From Proteles cristata cristata (Eukaryota; Chordata; Mammalia; Carnivora; Hyaenidae): a stretch of 64,000 nt of DNA. The stretch's first letter is position 1; each line of letters opens with the position of its first letter. The position numbers were made by a program, and so were the translations under genes. Under the pieces are notes generated by a model. That model saw only the letters and a program-made list of their open reading frames with translations, did no database searches and was not told the DNA's origin. Shown here piece by piece: positions 23,801 through 37,600 of this stretch. The DNA lies in NCBI GenBank assembly GCA_017311185.1, contig JAESUZ010003297.1, positions 124,001 through 188,000 on the forward strand. Direction: 5' to 3'.

Positions 23801-26800
23801 ACCCAAGTTAGAGATCTGGGAGCCATTCTAGATCCTTCCCTCACTCTCCACATTCATGGTGACCAAAGTCCTTTCCATCTCATTTCTCTGATACACTGCA
23901 GCATGTCCCTCTGCTCCTGCCTCATTGCTTGTGCTCTAGTTCAGGTTCCTGTATTGTCTCTGAGAAATACATTACAGCAGTTGACCCGTTTTGAGGGTCC
24001 TGGCCCTCAGTCTTTCTGGCTCCATTCTAGCCTTGGTACTGTCACCAGGTGATCTTTATAAAAGGCAAACTGACTATGCTCTTCAGATCCCTTGATGGTT
24101 CTTCGCTCCATGTGACGGAGGCTGTTTCTTAGCCAGCACTGGAGCCCTGCCTACCTCTTCAGGCCCAGCTTTCCCACACCCGCCCCCTCTTCCTCCTCAG
24201 CCCTGGCTCTGGGAATGGCAACTTCTTATTGTTGTCTCATGGTGCCACGCCTCCGCTTGGCTGCTTTTTCTGTTGGTTATAGTGATGGGTATGAGGGTTG
24301 TCCCACCTCTCACCTACTCCTGTTTGTCTATTTAGCAAACATTTATTCCTCTCTCTAGTTTCAGCCCAGGCACCCCTTTCTCCATTAAATCTTTTCTGAA
24401 TCTTCTCTGATCCCCCGTGTGCCTTACAAGACTCCAAGTGCAGCACCCCTACTCACTGAGTGAGTGAGCCACTCTCTGAGCAGCTCTGGCAACTCTCCCA
24501 CTTCCTTCTGCCCTGCTGAGGTCCCTGCCTCTACCTCTCTTTTTACTTCCCTATGACAATGTGGCCCCCAGATTCACTCAGCAAAGAGGCCAGTAGCTTC
24601 AGAGAAACTTCTTCAGCAAACTGCTCCATACTGCCACTTCCTGAGCAGGAGGGGTGACATCCTCCCACCTTATCCAAGACCAGGCCTCGTATCATCTCAG
24701 GTGGCATCTGCCATTTCTCACCTCTCTTCTTCATACATTCACATTCGCCCCTCCTCTAGGATTCTCTTCAGCATATGAACACATTTGAGATTTCTCCTAA
24801 TGAAAATGCTTCCATCAAGTCCTCTCAGCCTCTCATTATTGCCCCATTTATTTCCTTCCTTTCTTGGGGAAATTTCTTGCAAAGGAGCTCAACTGTCTAT
24901 ACTGCCCTTCTTATCTTATTCATTCCTCCACAGACCTGGCTTTCCTCCCAGATGCCAAATGTTGCTGAAGTCACTGGGGACCTCCCTGGACATCACACAT
25001 CACAGATACTATCTGTTCTTTATTTTCTGGACTCTTCATGGGATTTGACATGGTTAGTCATCCACTCCACACTGTAAATGCTCTCTACTTTTGACTTTTG
25101 CCCCCTCTTCTCACTGGACTCTCCTCTGTGTCTCACTGTTGCCTTCTCCTTTCCATGCCCGTAGACTGGTGTACTCCCCCGGGCATACTGTGGCCTGCTC
25201 TTCCTCTGGATCTTCATGTGATCCCTGGGGCAAGTTACTTAAATCCATGCTTTCAACCTCCACCCATTCTGTAATGATATTTATTACTGAGACCCTTCTT
25301 TATTATTATTTATTTATTACCCAGATCCTTCTTGAATTCCTCACTCAGAAATTCAATAACCAACTGCATCTCAACATATAGATGTCTCATACTTCAAATT
25401 TTCAGCAAGTCCAATCAAATATCTTTACACACTAAGCTCATGATACAGGATAGGTAACATGATAGCAGACCCTATGTGTATACACACATTTAATGTGTGA
25501 CAGAGGAAGGGTCCAATCCAGCAGGGAAGGGGAAGATTATATATAAATGGTATTAGGGCTATTTGAAAACTAATCAGTTTAGCTTCTTACCTTAGAGAAT
25601 AAATCAAAATAAATTTCACCAATTAAAAAATTACTATAAAATTTCAAACCATAAAACAGAAGAAAAGATTGTGTTGTGAACCTAAAATCTCTCTAAAAAA
25701 TAGAGCCTAATTAAAAAAAAAGAGAGAGAGGGGCGCCTGGGTGGCTTAGTCGGTTAAGCGTCCGATTTTCGCTTAGGTTGTGATCTCGCAGTTCGTGGGT
25801 TCGAGCCCCACGTCGGGCTCTGTGCTGGCTGCCAGCTCAGAGCCTGGAGCCTGTTTCAGTCTGTGTCTCCCTCTCTCTCTGACCCTCCCCTGCTCACGCT
25901 GTCTCTCTCTCTCTCTCCTAGAAATAAATAAAAATATTAAAAAAAAAAGAGAGAAATATGAGTGTATATCAAATCACTGAGGAGGCAAGGGGTCTCCAAG
26001 GTTAAAAAGCAATGGCAAAAATAAGAAAACAAAAGATGTTCAGGATCCACAACATAGAAAGTTAACCTCTGTATCTCATAAATAAGCACATATCTACAAA
26101 TCATATTCAAAGGCAAATATATTAGGAATATATTTCAATGAATACGTAAAAGATTAATCTCTTTAATATATAAAAGGTTCATACAAATGGATAAGAAAAC
26201 TATTAAGATGCCAATGATTAAATGGATAAAGAACATGAATAAACATGAGAAGAAAAGAGAAATGGTCAGCTAATGAGGAGGCTGTTCAACCTCAGCAATC
26301 ACAATTAAAACAAACAAGGAGCTATCACTGCTTCAAACTGTTACAAATGTCTGCTTGCACTTCTGAGCTAGGCTGTCTCCCCACAACTGATTCACCCTCT
26401 CCAGTCCACTCTGCACTGCCCATCAGACCATGTCACTCCCCTGCCTTAAAGGCTCCGTGATGGTAATCAGGATGGAACACCAGCAATAGTGCCAGCTTGC
26501 AGTCTGACCTCTCGTTAGCTTCATCTCCCACCACTTCTAAGTTCTAGTCATATGGAACTTGTGTGGTCATTTTCAGAACTATTTCACACCTTGGTGCCTT
26601 CACCTGTGCTGTTACCAGTCCTGGAAGACCAACCTTCACCCTTATCCTATTCCATGAGGAAGCCTTCCCTGATGCTGCTGCTCTCCTTTAGATGCCCTTC
26701 TTCCTGTTCTTCCCTTCATTCCAGTGTCATAGCACCAAGCACACAACATCACCATCACTCACGTACTTGTCTTTCTCCTTCACTGGACTGTGAGCTCCTC

Positions 26801-29014
26801 TGGACAGGGGTCTATGTCTTATTCATCTGTAAAGTCTCAGTACTGTACCCAGAGCCAAGTATGTATGAGTGTAACATATGTATGAACATGTGTGCATGAA
26901 TGCATGGATGGATGGATGGATGGATGGATGGATGGATGGATGGATGGATGAGCAGGGCCACAAGCAGTTCTGAAGTGAGAGACAACTGAGAATGGGCCAG
27001 ATGAGGGTAGCCACCTTACCTCCCGAAGTGCATTCTGGGCTGCACAGTACCAAGCCCGATTCACGAGGGAGGCCTCTTTCTGATCTGACAGGGGCAGGAA
27101 GCTCAGAATATATGTGAGCATCTGAGGGAAAAAGACAGGACATTGGGAACTGTTAGAGCTGGGAGCCTTTTGAACCTTCTCCATCTGGTAGAATAGTAGG
27201 TCTGAGGGGACTGGAACCCTGGCTTCTAGTTTATCTTGAATCCTAAGCTTCATGGGGTCTTCACTTCCCCTCTCCAGACTCCAATGATCTATCTTGTGAA
27301 CAAACCATTCCGAATGAGCCCCTCCTGGATGCAGGTTTGTACTGATTGAGAAAGGCTACCTTTCTCTAAAAACAAACAAAACAAACAAAAACAAAACACC
27401 GTTCAGTCTTAGGATATTCCTGATGAAAACCTTTAGGGTGCCCCAGTACCCTCAGGACAAAATGTCCACTTTTGGGTCAGTACTGCCAGGCCCTATGCCT
27501 GACCAGACCCCTGATCCCAGAGCTTCCCCAGTTCATTCTCCCCACCGTCATACAAACATAACATGTCTATTACCTTTTGCCTATGTGTGTCTCTTTCCTG
27601 GAATGCCCTTCCTTAACCTTGACCTCACCAGAGCATTCTAATCTCTTCTTCCTTTCTCTGATTCCTAGCACCAGAAGGTACTCAGCCAATACTTACTGGA
27701 TTGAACTAAAGATGAAAATATCTTTATTTTCACCAAAGCCCTCTACCTCTATTTTCACCAAAGCTTTGCTCAGGGAAAGGATGGGGAGATAAAGCAGATC
27801 ACTTTATCTGAGAAGACTGCGGACTGGGGAGAACGGCTTTCTAGGCCAGGAAGGCTAAGCATGGGGAAGAGAACACTGATGGGATTGGGACTGACTAAGC
27901 CCCCAACCCCAGGGGAAGGCAGGGAAGCCTATCTGAGCCAAGTTAAAACAGTGGCAATCCTGTCTTATGGGGATCAGCAACCAACCCAAAAAGCAAAGGG
28001 AGAGGGCAATACACCTGTCCTCACTGAGGGGAGGGAGCATGATTTTTTGAACTGAGAAAGGGGTAACTTTTCTAGAGGGAAAAGGAAGCGGTGATAAGGA
28101 TGAAGTGGCCATCCCATGAACCCCACCCTAAGGGGCTACTGGAGATAAAACTGGTCATTCCTAGTATCTATGGGAATGGAGTAAACATCCTCTGGAGCTC
28201 AGGAGATAAAGGATGCCAAGGAAGAGGACTCAACCGAGTGGGAGCTGTCCTATTTTTGCTAAGGGGAAAGAGCACCATTCCAGGGCCAATGAGGAAATTG
28301 TGATTTGCTTCCCATGGGCAGCGGGAGGGTGCTGCACCAACTCTCAAGGCAAAAGGGCTGGAAAGACCATCCCAAGAAGCCACTGGGAACAAAATCTGTT
28401 CTCTGTCTCCGACCAATGGAGGCAGAGTTGTCTTGCTCCAGATTAAGGAAAAGACGCAAACTTCCCACGGGGTAAAGGAGGTAGGGGCGGCCATCACTAG
28501 GGGCCAAGGGTGTGGGGAGCAGGCCTGTCCTCGGTGAAGTAATTCAGCGATTGTGCCTGGTATTGATGGAAGGGGGCAGTCTGTTTCCCACCGCCAGGGG
28601 GAGGGGCAAAGGGAATGAAGTGATCATCCCAAAGAGGCCAACGAAGATACGGTCGATTACCCTTTGGGGACGATGGTACGGAATGGTCATCTTCCAGAAC
28701 TGAGGGGGGAGGGGCGGCCATCGCTAGAGAGGTAGGTAGGCTGAGACCCTGTCCTCGTTGAGGTGACAAGGCCGATGAAGGTGGAGAGAATGGCTCCCCC
28801 AAGCTAAGGGGATAGGGTGGCCCAAAGACGGGACCGTTACCCATGGCCAGGAGATCCTGGGATCTCTCAGGCGGGTAGTTTCCGCCAGGCGGGCGGAGGC
28901 AGGCGAGCTGTCTGACAGCCCCTCCCCACAGCCCGGGACCCCGGGGGCGGAGCTTGTCCCAAGCTAGGCCTGAGGGTGGCCTCCTCTCACCTCCAGGGGC
29001 AGCGACTCCGCCAT
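15412..29014 (-). CDS. FBXL9: F-box and leucine-rich repeat protein 9 (LRRC29), 7 coding exons, 621 aa, intact
   Basis: Minus-strand exons in order: 29014-28991, 27121-27020, 18679-17687, 16570-16355, 16225-16082, 15887-15670, 15580-15412. They sum to 1866 nt in frame. Exons 1-2 encode [21 protein letters not shown], a standard N-terminal F-box (LP.E.L..ILSFL, then VNRAW), which in SCF ligases binds SKP1. The 993-nt exon 3 and exons 4-7 encode a long run of LRRs of the cysteine-containing FBXL type (L..L.L..C..LTD..L), ending [11 protein letters not shown]. Splice sites are GT-AG throughout, with no stop or frameshift. Human databases, as I recall, list this locus as pseudogene FBXL9P (formerly LRRC29), so an open full-length frame here is notable. 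Substrate is unknown. The gene shares a promoter with TMEM208 and has an 8.3-kb second intron rich in SINEs and L2. Confidence 0.9.
18700..20080. other. FBXL9 intron 2, proximal part
   Basis: Non-coding intronic DNA. A short TG-rich patch lies at about 19315-19352. No exon or clear interspersed repeat is seen. Confidence 0.45.
20085..20175 (+). mobile_element. CAN-SINE head fragment
   Basis: GGTACCTGGCTGGCTCAATTGG ... GGATCTCAGGGTCATGAG ... TTCAAGCCCC resembles the tRNA-like head of a diverged carnivore SINE without the CT-rich body. It is old, 5'-half only. Confidence 0.75.
20826..20880. repeat. (GT)n microsatellite
   Basis: Uninterrupted GT dinucleotide tract of about 27 units in FBXL9 intron 2. 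Confidence 0.97.
20929..21177 (-). mobile_element. CAN-SINE, young full-length copy
   Basis: Poly-T and ATTT-repeat tail at the left, TTCTAGGAGAGAG, reversed tRNA-like head ending CCACCCAGGCGCCCC. Flanked by a target-site duplication TCCCCACTGTTTTTCTT (about 20912-20928 and 21178-21194). Same group as the 13.7-kb copy. Confidence 0.96.
22389..22606 (-). mobile_element. CAN-SINE, full-length, second subfamily
   Basis: Poly-T tail, TTTATTTCTGAGAGAGAG (not CTAGG), head with CCGAAGTTGGATG. Flanked by a perfect 14-bp duplication TATCCTATTCTAAT (22375-22388 and 22607-22620). Confidence 0.96.
22630..25710. repeat. FBXL9 intron 2 middle: CT-rich DNA with L2-like remnants
   Basis: Long pyrimidine-rich, non-coding stretch. 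The pieces at about 23820-24330 and 24730-25080 resemble old L2 3' regions. An AT-rich segment (25370-25710) shows nothing recognisable. No exons are supported. Confidence 0.4.
25731..25945 (+). mobile_element. CAN-SINE, young full-length copy, plus strand
   Basis: Reads forward: GGGCGCCTGGGTGGCTTAG, B-box GGTTCGAGCCCC, CT-rich body, CTCCTAGAAATAAATAAA tail. Flanking A-rich GAGAGA sequences on both sides look like a target-site duplication. Confidence 0.95.
26545..26880 (+). repeat. L2-like LINE 3' remnant
   Basis: Contains the typical L2 wording AGGAAGCCTTCCCTGATGC and GGACTGTGAGCTCCTCTGGA, followed by GTACCCAGAGCCAAGTA. Old insertion in FBXL9 intron 2. Confidence 0.75.
26904..26950. repeat. 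(TGGA)n microsatellite
   Basis: About 11-12 tandem TGGA/GGAT units, close to the acceptor-distal side of FBXL9 exon 2. Confidence 0.95.
27430..27720 (+). repeat. L2-like LINE remnant in FBXL9 intron 1
   Basis: Text such as CTGGAATGCCCTTCC and CTCAGCCAATACTTACTGG resembles an L2 3' end. The remainder of intron 1 (27720-28850) shows a loose recurrence of AGGGGA..AGG..GGCCATC-like motifs but nothing I can name. Confidence 0.5.
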
Positions 29015-29240
29015 CGCATTCCAGCCGCCACCGCCCCCGTGCAAAGCTTTCTGGGAAATGTAGTCTTATTGACTTTCGGGGAGAGGAGGGCCTTGGGAAG
29101 GAAGTGGACCTCCCCACTTCCGTCACAGTTGTGACGATTTGGGTCTGCACCGGAAGTGCCTGTGCTGCCGATGTGGTACCTTTTGACCGCGGTTTCGGTC
29201 GCTCTTCCTTGTTTTCCTCTCTGGGTGTTTGCGTCGCGCC
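29015..29240. promoter_or_regulatory. Bidirectional promoter FBXL9 (-) / TMEM208 (+)
   Basis: Only 226 bp separate the two start codons. Visible elements: a ZNF143/THAP11-type site (reverse of ACTACATTTCCCAGAAAGC) at 29046-29064; an ETS site CCGGAAGTG at 29150-29158 and a reverse ETS match ACTTCCG at 29116-29122; and inverted CRE half-sites, CGTCAC at 29121 and GTGACG ending 29136. There is no TATA box. CpG-rich flanks agree with a housekeeping divergent promoter. Confidence 0.8.
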
Positions 29241-31214
<1,974 letters not shown>

Positions 31215-31311
31215 ACATTGACATTGTGGCCACGGCCTGCACAGCCCCCATGCCAGGAGCAAGGAGGGCCTAGTCCAGGGCCCAAAAGCAGTCTAAGGTA
31301 TAGGATTGTTG

Positions 31312-31317
31312 AATAAA
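31312..31317 (+). terminator. TMEM208: TMEM208 polyadenylation signal
   Basis: AATAAA about 100 nt after the TMEM208 stop codon. Confidence 0.9.
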
Positions 31318-31463
31318 TGGCTACGAATGTGGCTAATGGCTGTGTGGGTGATAATGAGGATGATGTGGGAAGAGCCAGTCCTTTTGTATTAGCCCCCTGC
31401 TACAGACTGAGTGTGGTGGATACCTTCAAAGAAGGAAGAGAGTCTTGGATTGGCTAGGAAAAC

Positions 31464-31469
31464 TTTATT
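31464..31469 (-). terminator. FHOD1: FHOD1 polyadenylation signal
   Basis: The minus strand reads AATAAA about 220 nt after the FHOD1 stop at 31689. The two convergent genes therefore end roughly 100-130 bp apart without overlapping. Confidence 0.85.
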
Positions 31470-31688
31470 ATACTCCATGTTTTCAGGGAGCTCATACAAG
31501 TACATATACACACACAAACACACAATTGCACAAAGGCACACACATTTAATACTGCTCAATGCACTGTCCACTGGGCACACAGTGGCCCTGGGGTTGAGAA
31601 AAGGCCTAGAATTCTGCCTGATTCCTCCTCAGTCTCTAGCCTCTTGCCTTGCAGGCTGGGGCCTATCCATGTCCTAGATGCAGTGTCT

Positions 31689-34600
31689 TCACACCTCCAG
31701 GCCAGGACCCTTGCTCAGTCCCAGTGCCTGCACCAGGTCCTCTCCGAGCCCGCTCTTCAACGTCCGTCTCACTGCAGGGACAGAGCAGGGTTAGAAGGGA
31801 TTGGTGGGGTTAAGGAGGGTAGTGGGCATTTGGGGAGTACTCACAAGACTTGCGGTTGCCACGGGACCGTTTGCGTTCCCGAGCAGCTAAGGCACGAGGA
31901 CTGCTCTTGGTCACTGACTGTACCAGCAGGTCCATGATCTCATCTGAAGTATCACTGGGTAAACTGGAGCCTGGGGTTTCTTCTGGGGGTGCAGTGGAGG
32001 GCCCTACTGCTATAGGCATGACTGGGGAGGTGCTCTGGACCATGCCTGAGGGAAGACAGATAGAGAAGTCAGGATAGGGTGACCCCAAAGCCCATTGTCC
32101 CCAGTGGCCACAGGTCCCACCTCTGCTGCGGCGGCCATGTGTGGTGTCTTCCGGCTTGCTGGTCAGCAGACTCTTCATGCTGGCATGACTGTCAGCATCA
32201 CCCCGCCCTGGCCCACTGCCCACGGCCACTGGGACAGATGGGTTGCTGGGGACTTCCCCAGCCACACCTGAGAACTTTTCTGTCTGCAGAGGGGAGAAGG
32301 GTGATCTGGGAGCAGGGGAAGGAAACCATGGGGGTGGCAGTCCAAACCTGGAAAAGGTACCCACCTCAGTAATCATGCGGCCCCGTGTCTTGTTGCGCTC
32401 ACGGTACGTGGCCCGCTTTTGCTGCTGCTGTAGCACCCGTTCCCGGCAAGTTCGATACTCCAGTGCGAACTCACGCAGCGTGTGGCAGAACTGCATGATG
32501 CGCACTTCACGGGCTGCCTGGGTTGTGTACCCCAGGTACAACAGGAAGGCATGGAACCTAGGCAGGTTGGGGTGGGGAGGGATGGTAAGTCCTGCTTAGG
32601 GTTGGAGGGATGGTGGTAGCAGCCCTGCCATCTGCCCACGTCCCCACCTGTTGCAGACACGGCGGTGCACTACCCGCAGCATGGCAACACGGCGGCCACA
32701 TTGGGCCAAGAAGTGGGTGAGGCGGGCACGCAGGGCTGGGGCCAGCTCATGTTTGGCCAAGTTCCGTAGACTGTCCTCAGCTGCCCGGCTCCGACGCTCC
32801 AACTGCCCCAGGTTCTCAGTCAGCTGGTCAAAGTCCACCTGGAAAGGCAAGGGGTATGCATGCTGTCCCCCCACAGACCTGCACCACCTGAGGCTGCCTC
32901 TGTCAGGTCAGCCAGTCTGGACCCTAGAGAAGTAGAGAGCCAAGATCCACCACCTGTCCTCCAAAAGCTCACAGTCTAATCCAGGAAAGAGACAAGTCTA
33001 CTTGATCTAATGGGGAGTGGAAAAGCTCTCTTGAGGGAAGTGGTGGCTACATGGAGACCCAAAGACAGTAGATGTAGCCAGGCCAATAGAAGGAAGAATG
33101 TTTCTGGCAGAGGATACAGCCCACACAAACACCTGTAGTTAAGCACACTCTGGCACAGCAGCCCAAACAGAGGAAAAGCCAGCCCCAGAAAGCAGCACTC
33201 CCTCTTGCCGTGACTGGTCTTAGTCAAGCCTCTGGCTGGTGCTAACCTTGGCACAGCGAGTCAGAGCGGGTATTTCTGAGTAGAGGTCAGAGGAATCGGG
33301 CCGGATCTGGAGAACCAAGGAACAAAGATGGTGCAGCAGTGACTGTCGGCGCACTGTGTCCTTCACCTCTGACACCTTCTCCAGGTAGCTCAGCTCAAAG
33401 CCGTTGCTCTGAAAGGACCCCATCTGAGCCTGGGCCTGGTGGGCTCCAGAGCCCTGGCCCCCAGCCCTTGTGCACTTGCACTAACCTGGGAACCATTGAG
33501 GAAGTTGCCCACAGCCAATAGGGTGGCCAGGATACAACGGAAGGTGGCATTTTGTACCAGCTGTTCCATGCCCACTTTCAGATCAAATAGCGGCTCTGCG
33601 ATTTCCTGGAGTGGGAGACAAGGGACTCTCAAACTACCTGGTCCTTGTGCTCACCTGCCCCACTTCCTGCCACACGCCATGAACTAAGTACCCGCTCCAT
33701 GCTGTCATAGTCCAGCTTGAAGGCCCAGAGTTGTAGACGTGCAGCCAGGCCCCCAATGGAGGCAAGGGTCATCAGGAAATTCTCAGCTGGGCCCAGGGGT
33801 ATGTCAGGATTGGCCAGCTGGGCCTCCTCGATCTTCTGCCGCTCCTCCTCCGTGGGCATCATAGTCAGTAGTTTCTGAGGATTCAACCACCATCCTACAT
33901 GAAGTCCCCTCAGTGCTGGCCCAAGGCCTTAGATGTTGGTTTTGACTCATCCCTAGGTCATCTGGGGGATCCCCAGGGTCTGGGGAACTGTTCTGTAGAA
34001 ATGCTAAGCCCATGCCCACCACTGGAGGGACAGAAAATGAGACCACTGACCAAACGAGGGCCAGACCTCCCGCCTCCCTGTTACACCTTTAGCTGGTATC
34101 CCTACCTCAATGCCATCCTTGCTGACAGCAAACTCATCAAAGTTGAGCAGAGCAGCCTTAATGACATGCACAGGTGGCAAGGTGGTTAGACCAATGTTGA
34201 TAGCGTTGCTGCGCTTGGGGTCCAGCACTGTGGTCATTGTCCGGCGGCCCTCACCAGCTTTCTTTAAAGTTGGGAGAAGGGCAGTGTAAGATTGGAAAAG
34301 GGACTAGGTGGGGCAACAGTCTACAAGGACACTCTAAAGCCCTTCTAAATAGCCAGATAGTGGGGTCACCCCACAACCAGGGATGTGGGATATGTAAGGC
34401 CTTGGAATAAGCTTAGATTCTAGTTAGGGCTAGAGCTCTGCTGATTCCTTGTTGAGAAACCTCAGATAAGACTCAATGCCTTTCTTTGCCTTGGTTTCCC
34501 CATGTGGGAAATGAGTGGCTGTCCCTGGCAGTTCAGACCCTTAAGTTCTGATTCCTTCCTCTTTCTGCTGGGGTTACCTTGCAGATGAGGGTGGGTTTAC

Positions 34601-37600
34601 CTTGGAAGGCAGCACGTCCTTGGCACGGGACTCAAACAGGTGTTCCAGCCGGGCTGTGTCCACAGAGACAGGTTCTAGTGAGGCCCACAGGGTGGGGCAG
34701 GGCCCAAAGCGGCTCCCAGAGCCTCCATGACCCCCAGCCAGCTTTAGCTCCCGCCAGAAGAGTTTTACTGTCTTCCTCTTGGTGGGGAGGGCTAGGCCAT
34801 CAGGTGCTGAGGGAGGAAGGGGAGTGGCCAGAGGTGGAGGTGGGGGGAGTGAGCCTTTGATGGGTGGGGGAGGTGGGGGTGGAGGAGGTGGGGCACCTCC
34901 AGAGAGTGTAGGCAGTGGGGGTGGTGGGGGTGGGATCCCTTTCCCAGCCTCTACAGCCTCCACGTTCAGCATGTCCTCGTCTTCATCCTCCCCCAAATCT
35001 GAGAAGTCCAGGTCTCCAATGCAGAGCTTAGGTACACGGATAGGGAATTCCTGAATGGGCTCAGCCTTGGGGCTTGGTGGGGCCAGTGGCTCCTTGGGCT
35101 CTGGCTCAAGGCTTTGCTGGGTTCGGAGCAGACTTTGGGGGGCAGGGCTCCGAGGTGTTCTGGGTGCAGAGCCTGGTTCTGGGGAGCCCCATAATTCCCG
35201 GGTATCTAGAGAAGAGAAATAGCTGTCAGTGTCACGCCCTCTGGAGCAAAAGGGCAGCATGAGTGGATTCTGCCCACCTACCTACTCACCTGGGTGTCCA
35301 TCAGCCTCATCAGATATGGCTCCAGCCAATGTCTCTGCTCGGCCCTGGGCCAATGCAGCCTGCTTCTCTGTTTCTGCTGCTGCCACATTCTCCAGGAACC
35401 GGGCTCTGAGGGGAAGCACTTGTCAGTGAGGGTGTCTCACACACCTCAGCTCAGGGTGGTGTACATGCCTTGCTGGACCCCTGGGCACTGCCCCAAATTG
35501 CAGGCACATACATACACACACAGAACAGTCCATGCGCTGAGCAGACCCAGGGCCTGTCCCCCCCCAAGCCCAGCCCCTGTTCAGTCCTCCACAGTGGGGG
35601 AGGGTCACTGCCAACCCAGCATTCCCAGGTCAACATACGGGGAGAAGTTCTACTTAATAGCTAGCTTGCACCTTTGCTGCTATTCACATTTACTGTCTTG
35701 ATTCTAGACCCTTAGAGCAGGGGAAGGGGATAGCTGTCCCAATGCACACAACAGGCTGTCCCATGTCTGGTAGCTTCTGAGAGCTATGACCCATGTTTAG
35801 AAAAGGGCTTGGTAAATAACAAGCATTCAGCTCATGAGTCTCATGCTTTACTGACTGAGCTACCACAACAGGCATTCAGTTATGTTGGGATAATGAATGT
35901 GATCCAGTGTTTATTTTTCAGCCTCTCCAGCCTTTGTTGGCCCTCAGTCCCTGCCCTTCTTCTCTCAGCCTTAGGTTGCTCCTCCACTCCTATACCACAC
36001 AGCACCCTAGATCCTAGCCCCCTTCCCTATTCCTGGGCTGAGGACATGGAAGAATGGGTTCCAGGTTGGGAGTCCGTGTCTTCATTTCTTGTTGAAGCTT
36101 GTTAAGGTGCCACTATTCGACCACTATGACCCCAGTGAACTGCTTTCCAGTGCTTGGTCCTTAGGTAACAGAGGAGGGCTATGTATGGGAGAGGATGGGC
36201 CTGAGAGTCCCCCAGCTCTGGCTGCATGAGGCACATGGAACCCCCGCTGGGGGAAGCAATGCTGAAGCCCTGAGCACGTGGCAGGCCTGGCAGGCTGGCC
36301 TCTGTACTTACTCCAGCCTGGCCTGCTCAGAAGGGGACTGAGGGACAGGTGGGCTCTCAGGGGCCCTGGGTAGGAGGGATGAGAGGAAGAGATGGTAATT
36401 ATGGTGCCTGCTCCACTCCAAAGCCCAGTTGCTTATACCCACACAGAAGTGGGCAGTAATATCAGGGGCTCCTTCCCAGCCCCAGTGGGAAGAGGAGGGG
36501 TAGGGGAGGCAGGACATGAGGAAACTGGAAATGGAGGGGAAAGACTAACATGAAGCAGGACAGGGTATAGCAAGAGACAAAGAACAAGAGTGTCAAGAGA
36601 CAGTGACAGAGAAACAAAGGAGAGGGGCAAGGAGATAGATGACAAAGTGGCAAATACAGGCAGAATGCCAGAAAGAGATGAAGAGACAAGAAACAGGAGG
36701 AAGAGGTCCAGTCAGACAGAGCTGAACCCCACCCCTCAGCAGTCACTTACCAAACAGGAGCAGTTTGGTGAAGTCTGGAAAGAAAGAGAAAGCATGCGTT
36801 TGGGCAGAGGAGTTTGGGCAGAGGAGGTGGAGTGCCTGCGGAGAGGCTCAGAGTGGAGGGACAGCTGGAGACAGGACTCTAGGGGTGGCCTCTATCTCCC
36901 TACTTACTTATAAATGCTCCTCTCACTGGAGCTGTCAGCTGAGGACCCCACGGAGATGGCAGGAAAGAGGTTCACCGGGGTAAGGAGGCCAGAAGCTGAG
37001 CCCGCAAGGCTGGAGGTCAGGCCTGTCGACAGGGCAGGGCCAGTGGAATAGGTGGAGATAACTGTTGAGGCTGGGTCTGCGGGGCTGGAGGCGGGGCCGG
37101 TCTTTGAGGCGGGGCCTGCGCGGCTAGAGGCAGGGCCTGCGGGACTGGAGGCGGGGCTTGTCAACAGAGCAGTTACTGCAGGCAGATCCACCTCTCCCCA
37201 AGTTCTAGGGCAAGTTCTATCTTACCCAGGCTCGGTTGAGCGCAAAGGGCAGCCTCCACCTTCTAGAGATCGGCGGCTCCTCTTGCCCTCCTCTGAAGAG
37301 GGCTTTCTGCGTTCCCGCCGCCCACCTGCAACAGCTTCCTCGATGTCTCCATCCTCCAACCGCAGGGCACTCTAGTGGAGGTAGACCTAGATGTAAGTCC
37401 CTGAGACCTACATAGATAGGGTGAGGTGCTGGTGAACTGCACCTCCTCCTTCCCCTCCAGTAGCGCCCAGATGGCCCAGCCCACCTCATAGAGCACAAGC
37501 TGTGTGCGCAGGTCCACATCAGTACCGGAGGTGCCCAAGTGGCGCTGGACCAGGGCCTCCATGCCCTGCTGCTCCAGTGCATCCGTCACATCATAGAAGG

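Noticed and set aside
25731..25815. Possible tRNA gene at the SINE heads
   Set aside because: The box A/B-like sequence is the tRNA-derived head of a CAN-SINE. It is followed by a CT-rich body and A-rich tail, and is repeated many times in the window.
27720..28800. Recurring AGGGGA..GGCCATC-like motifs in FBXL9 intron 1 as another tandem array
   Set aside because: The eye catches repeated GGGGA/CATCCC words, but I could not establish a regular period, so it is left as an unproven impression.
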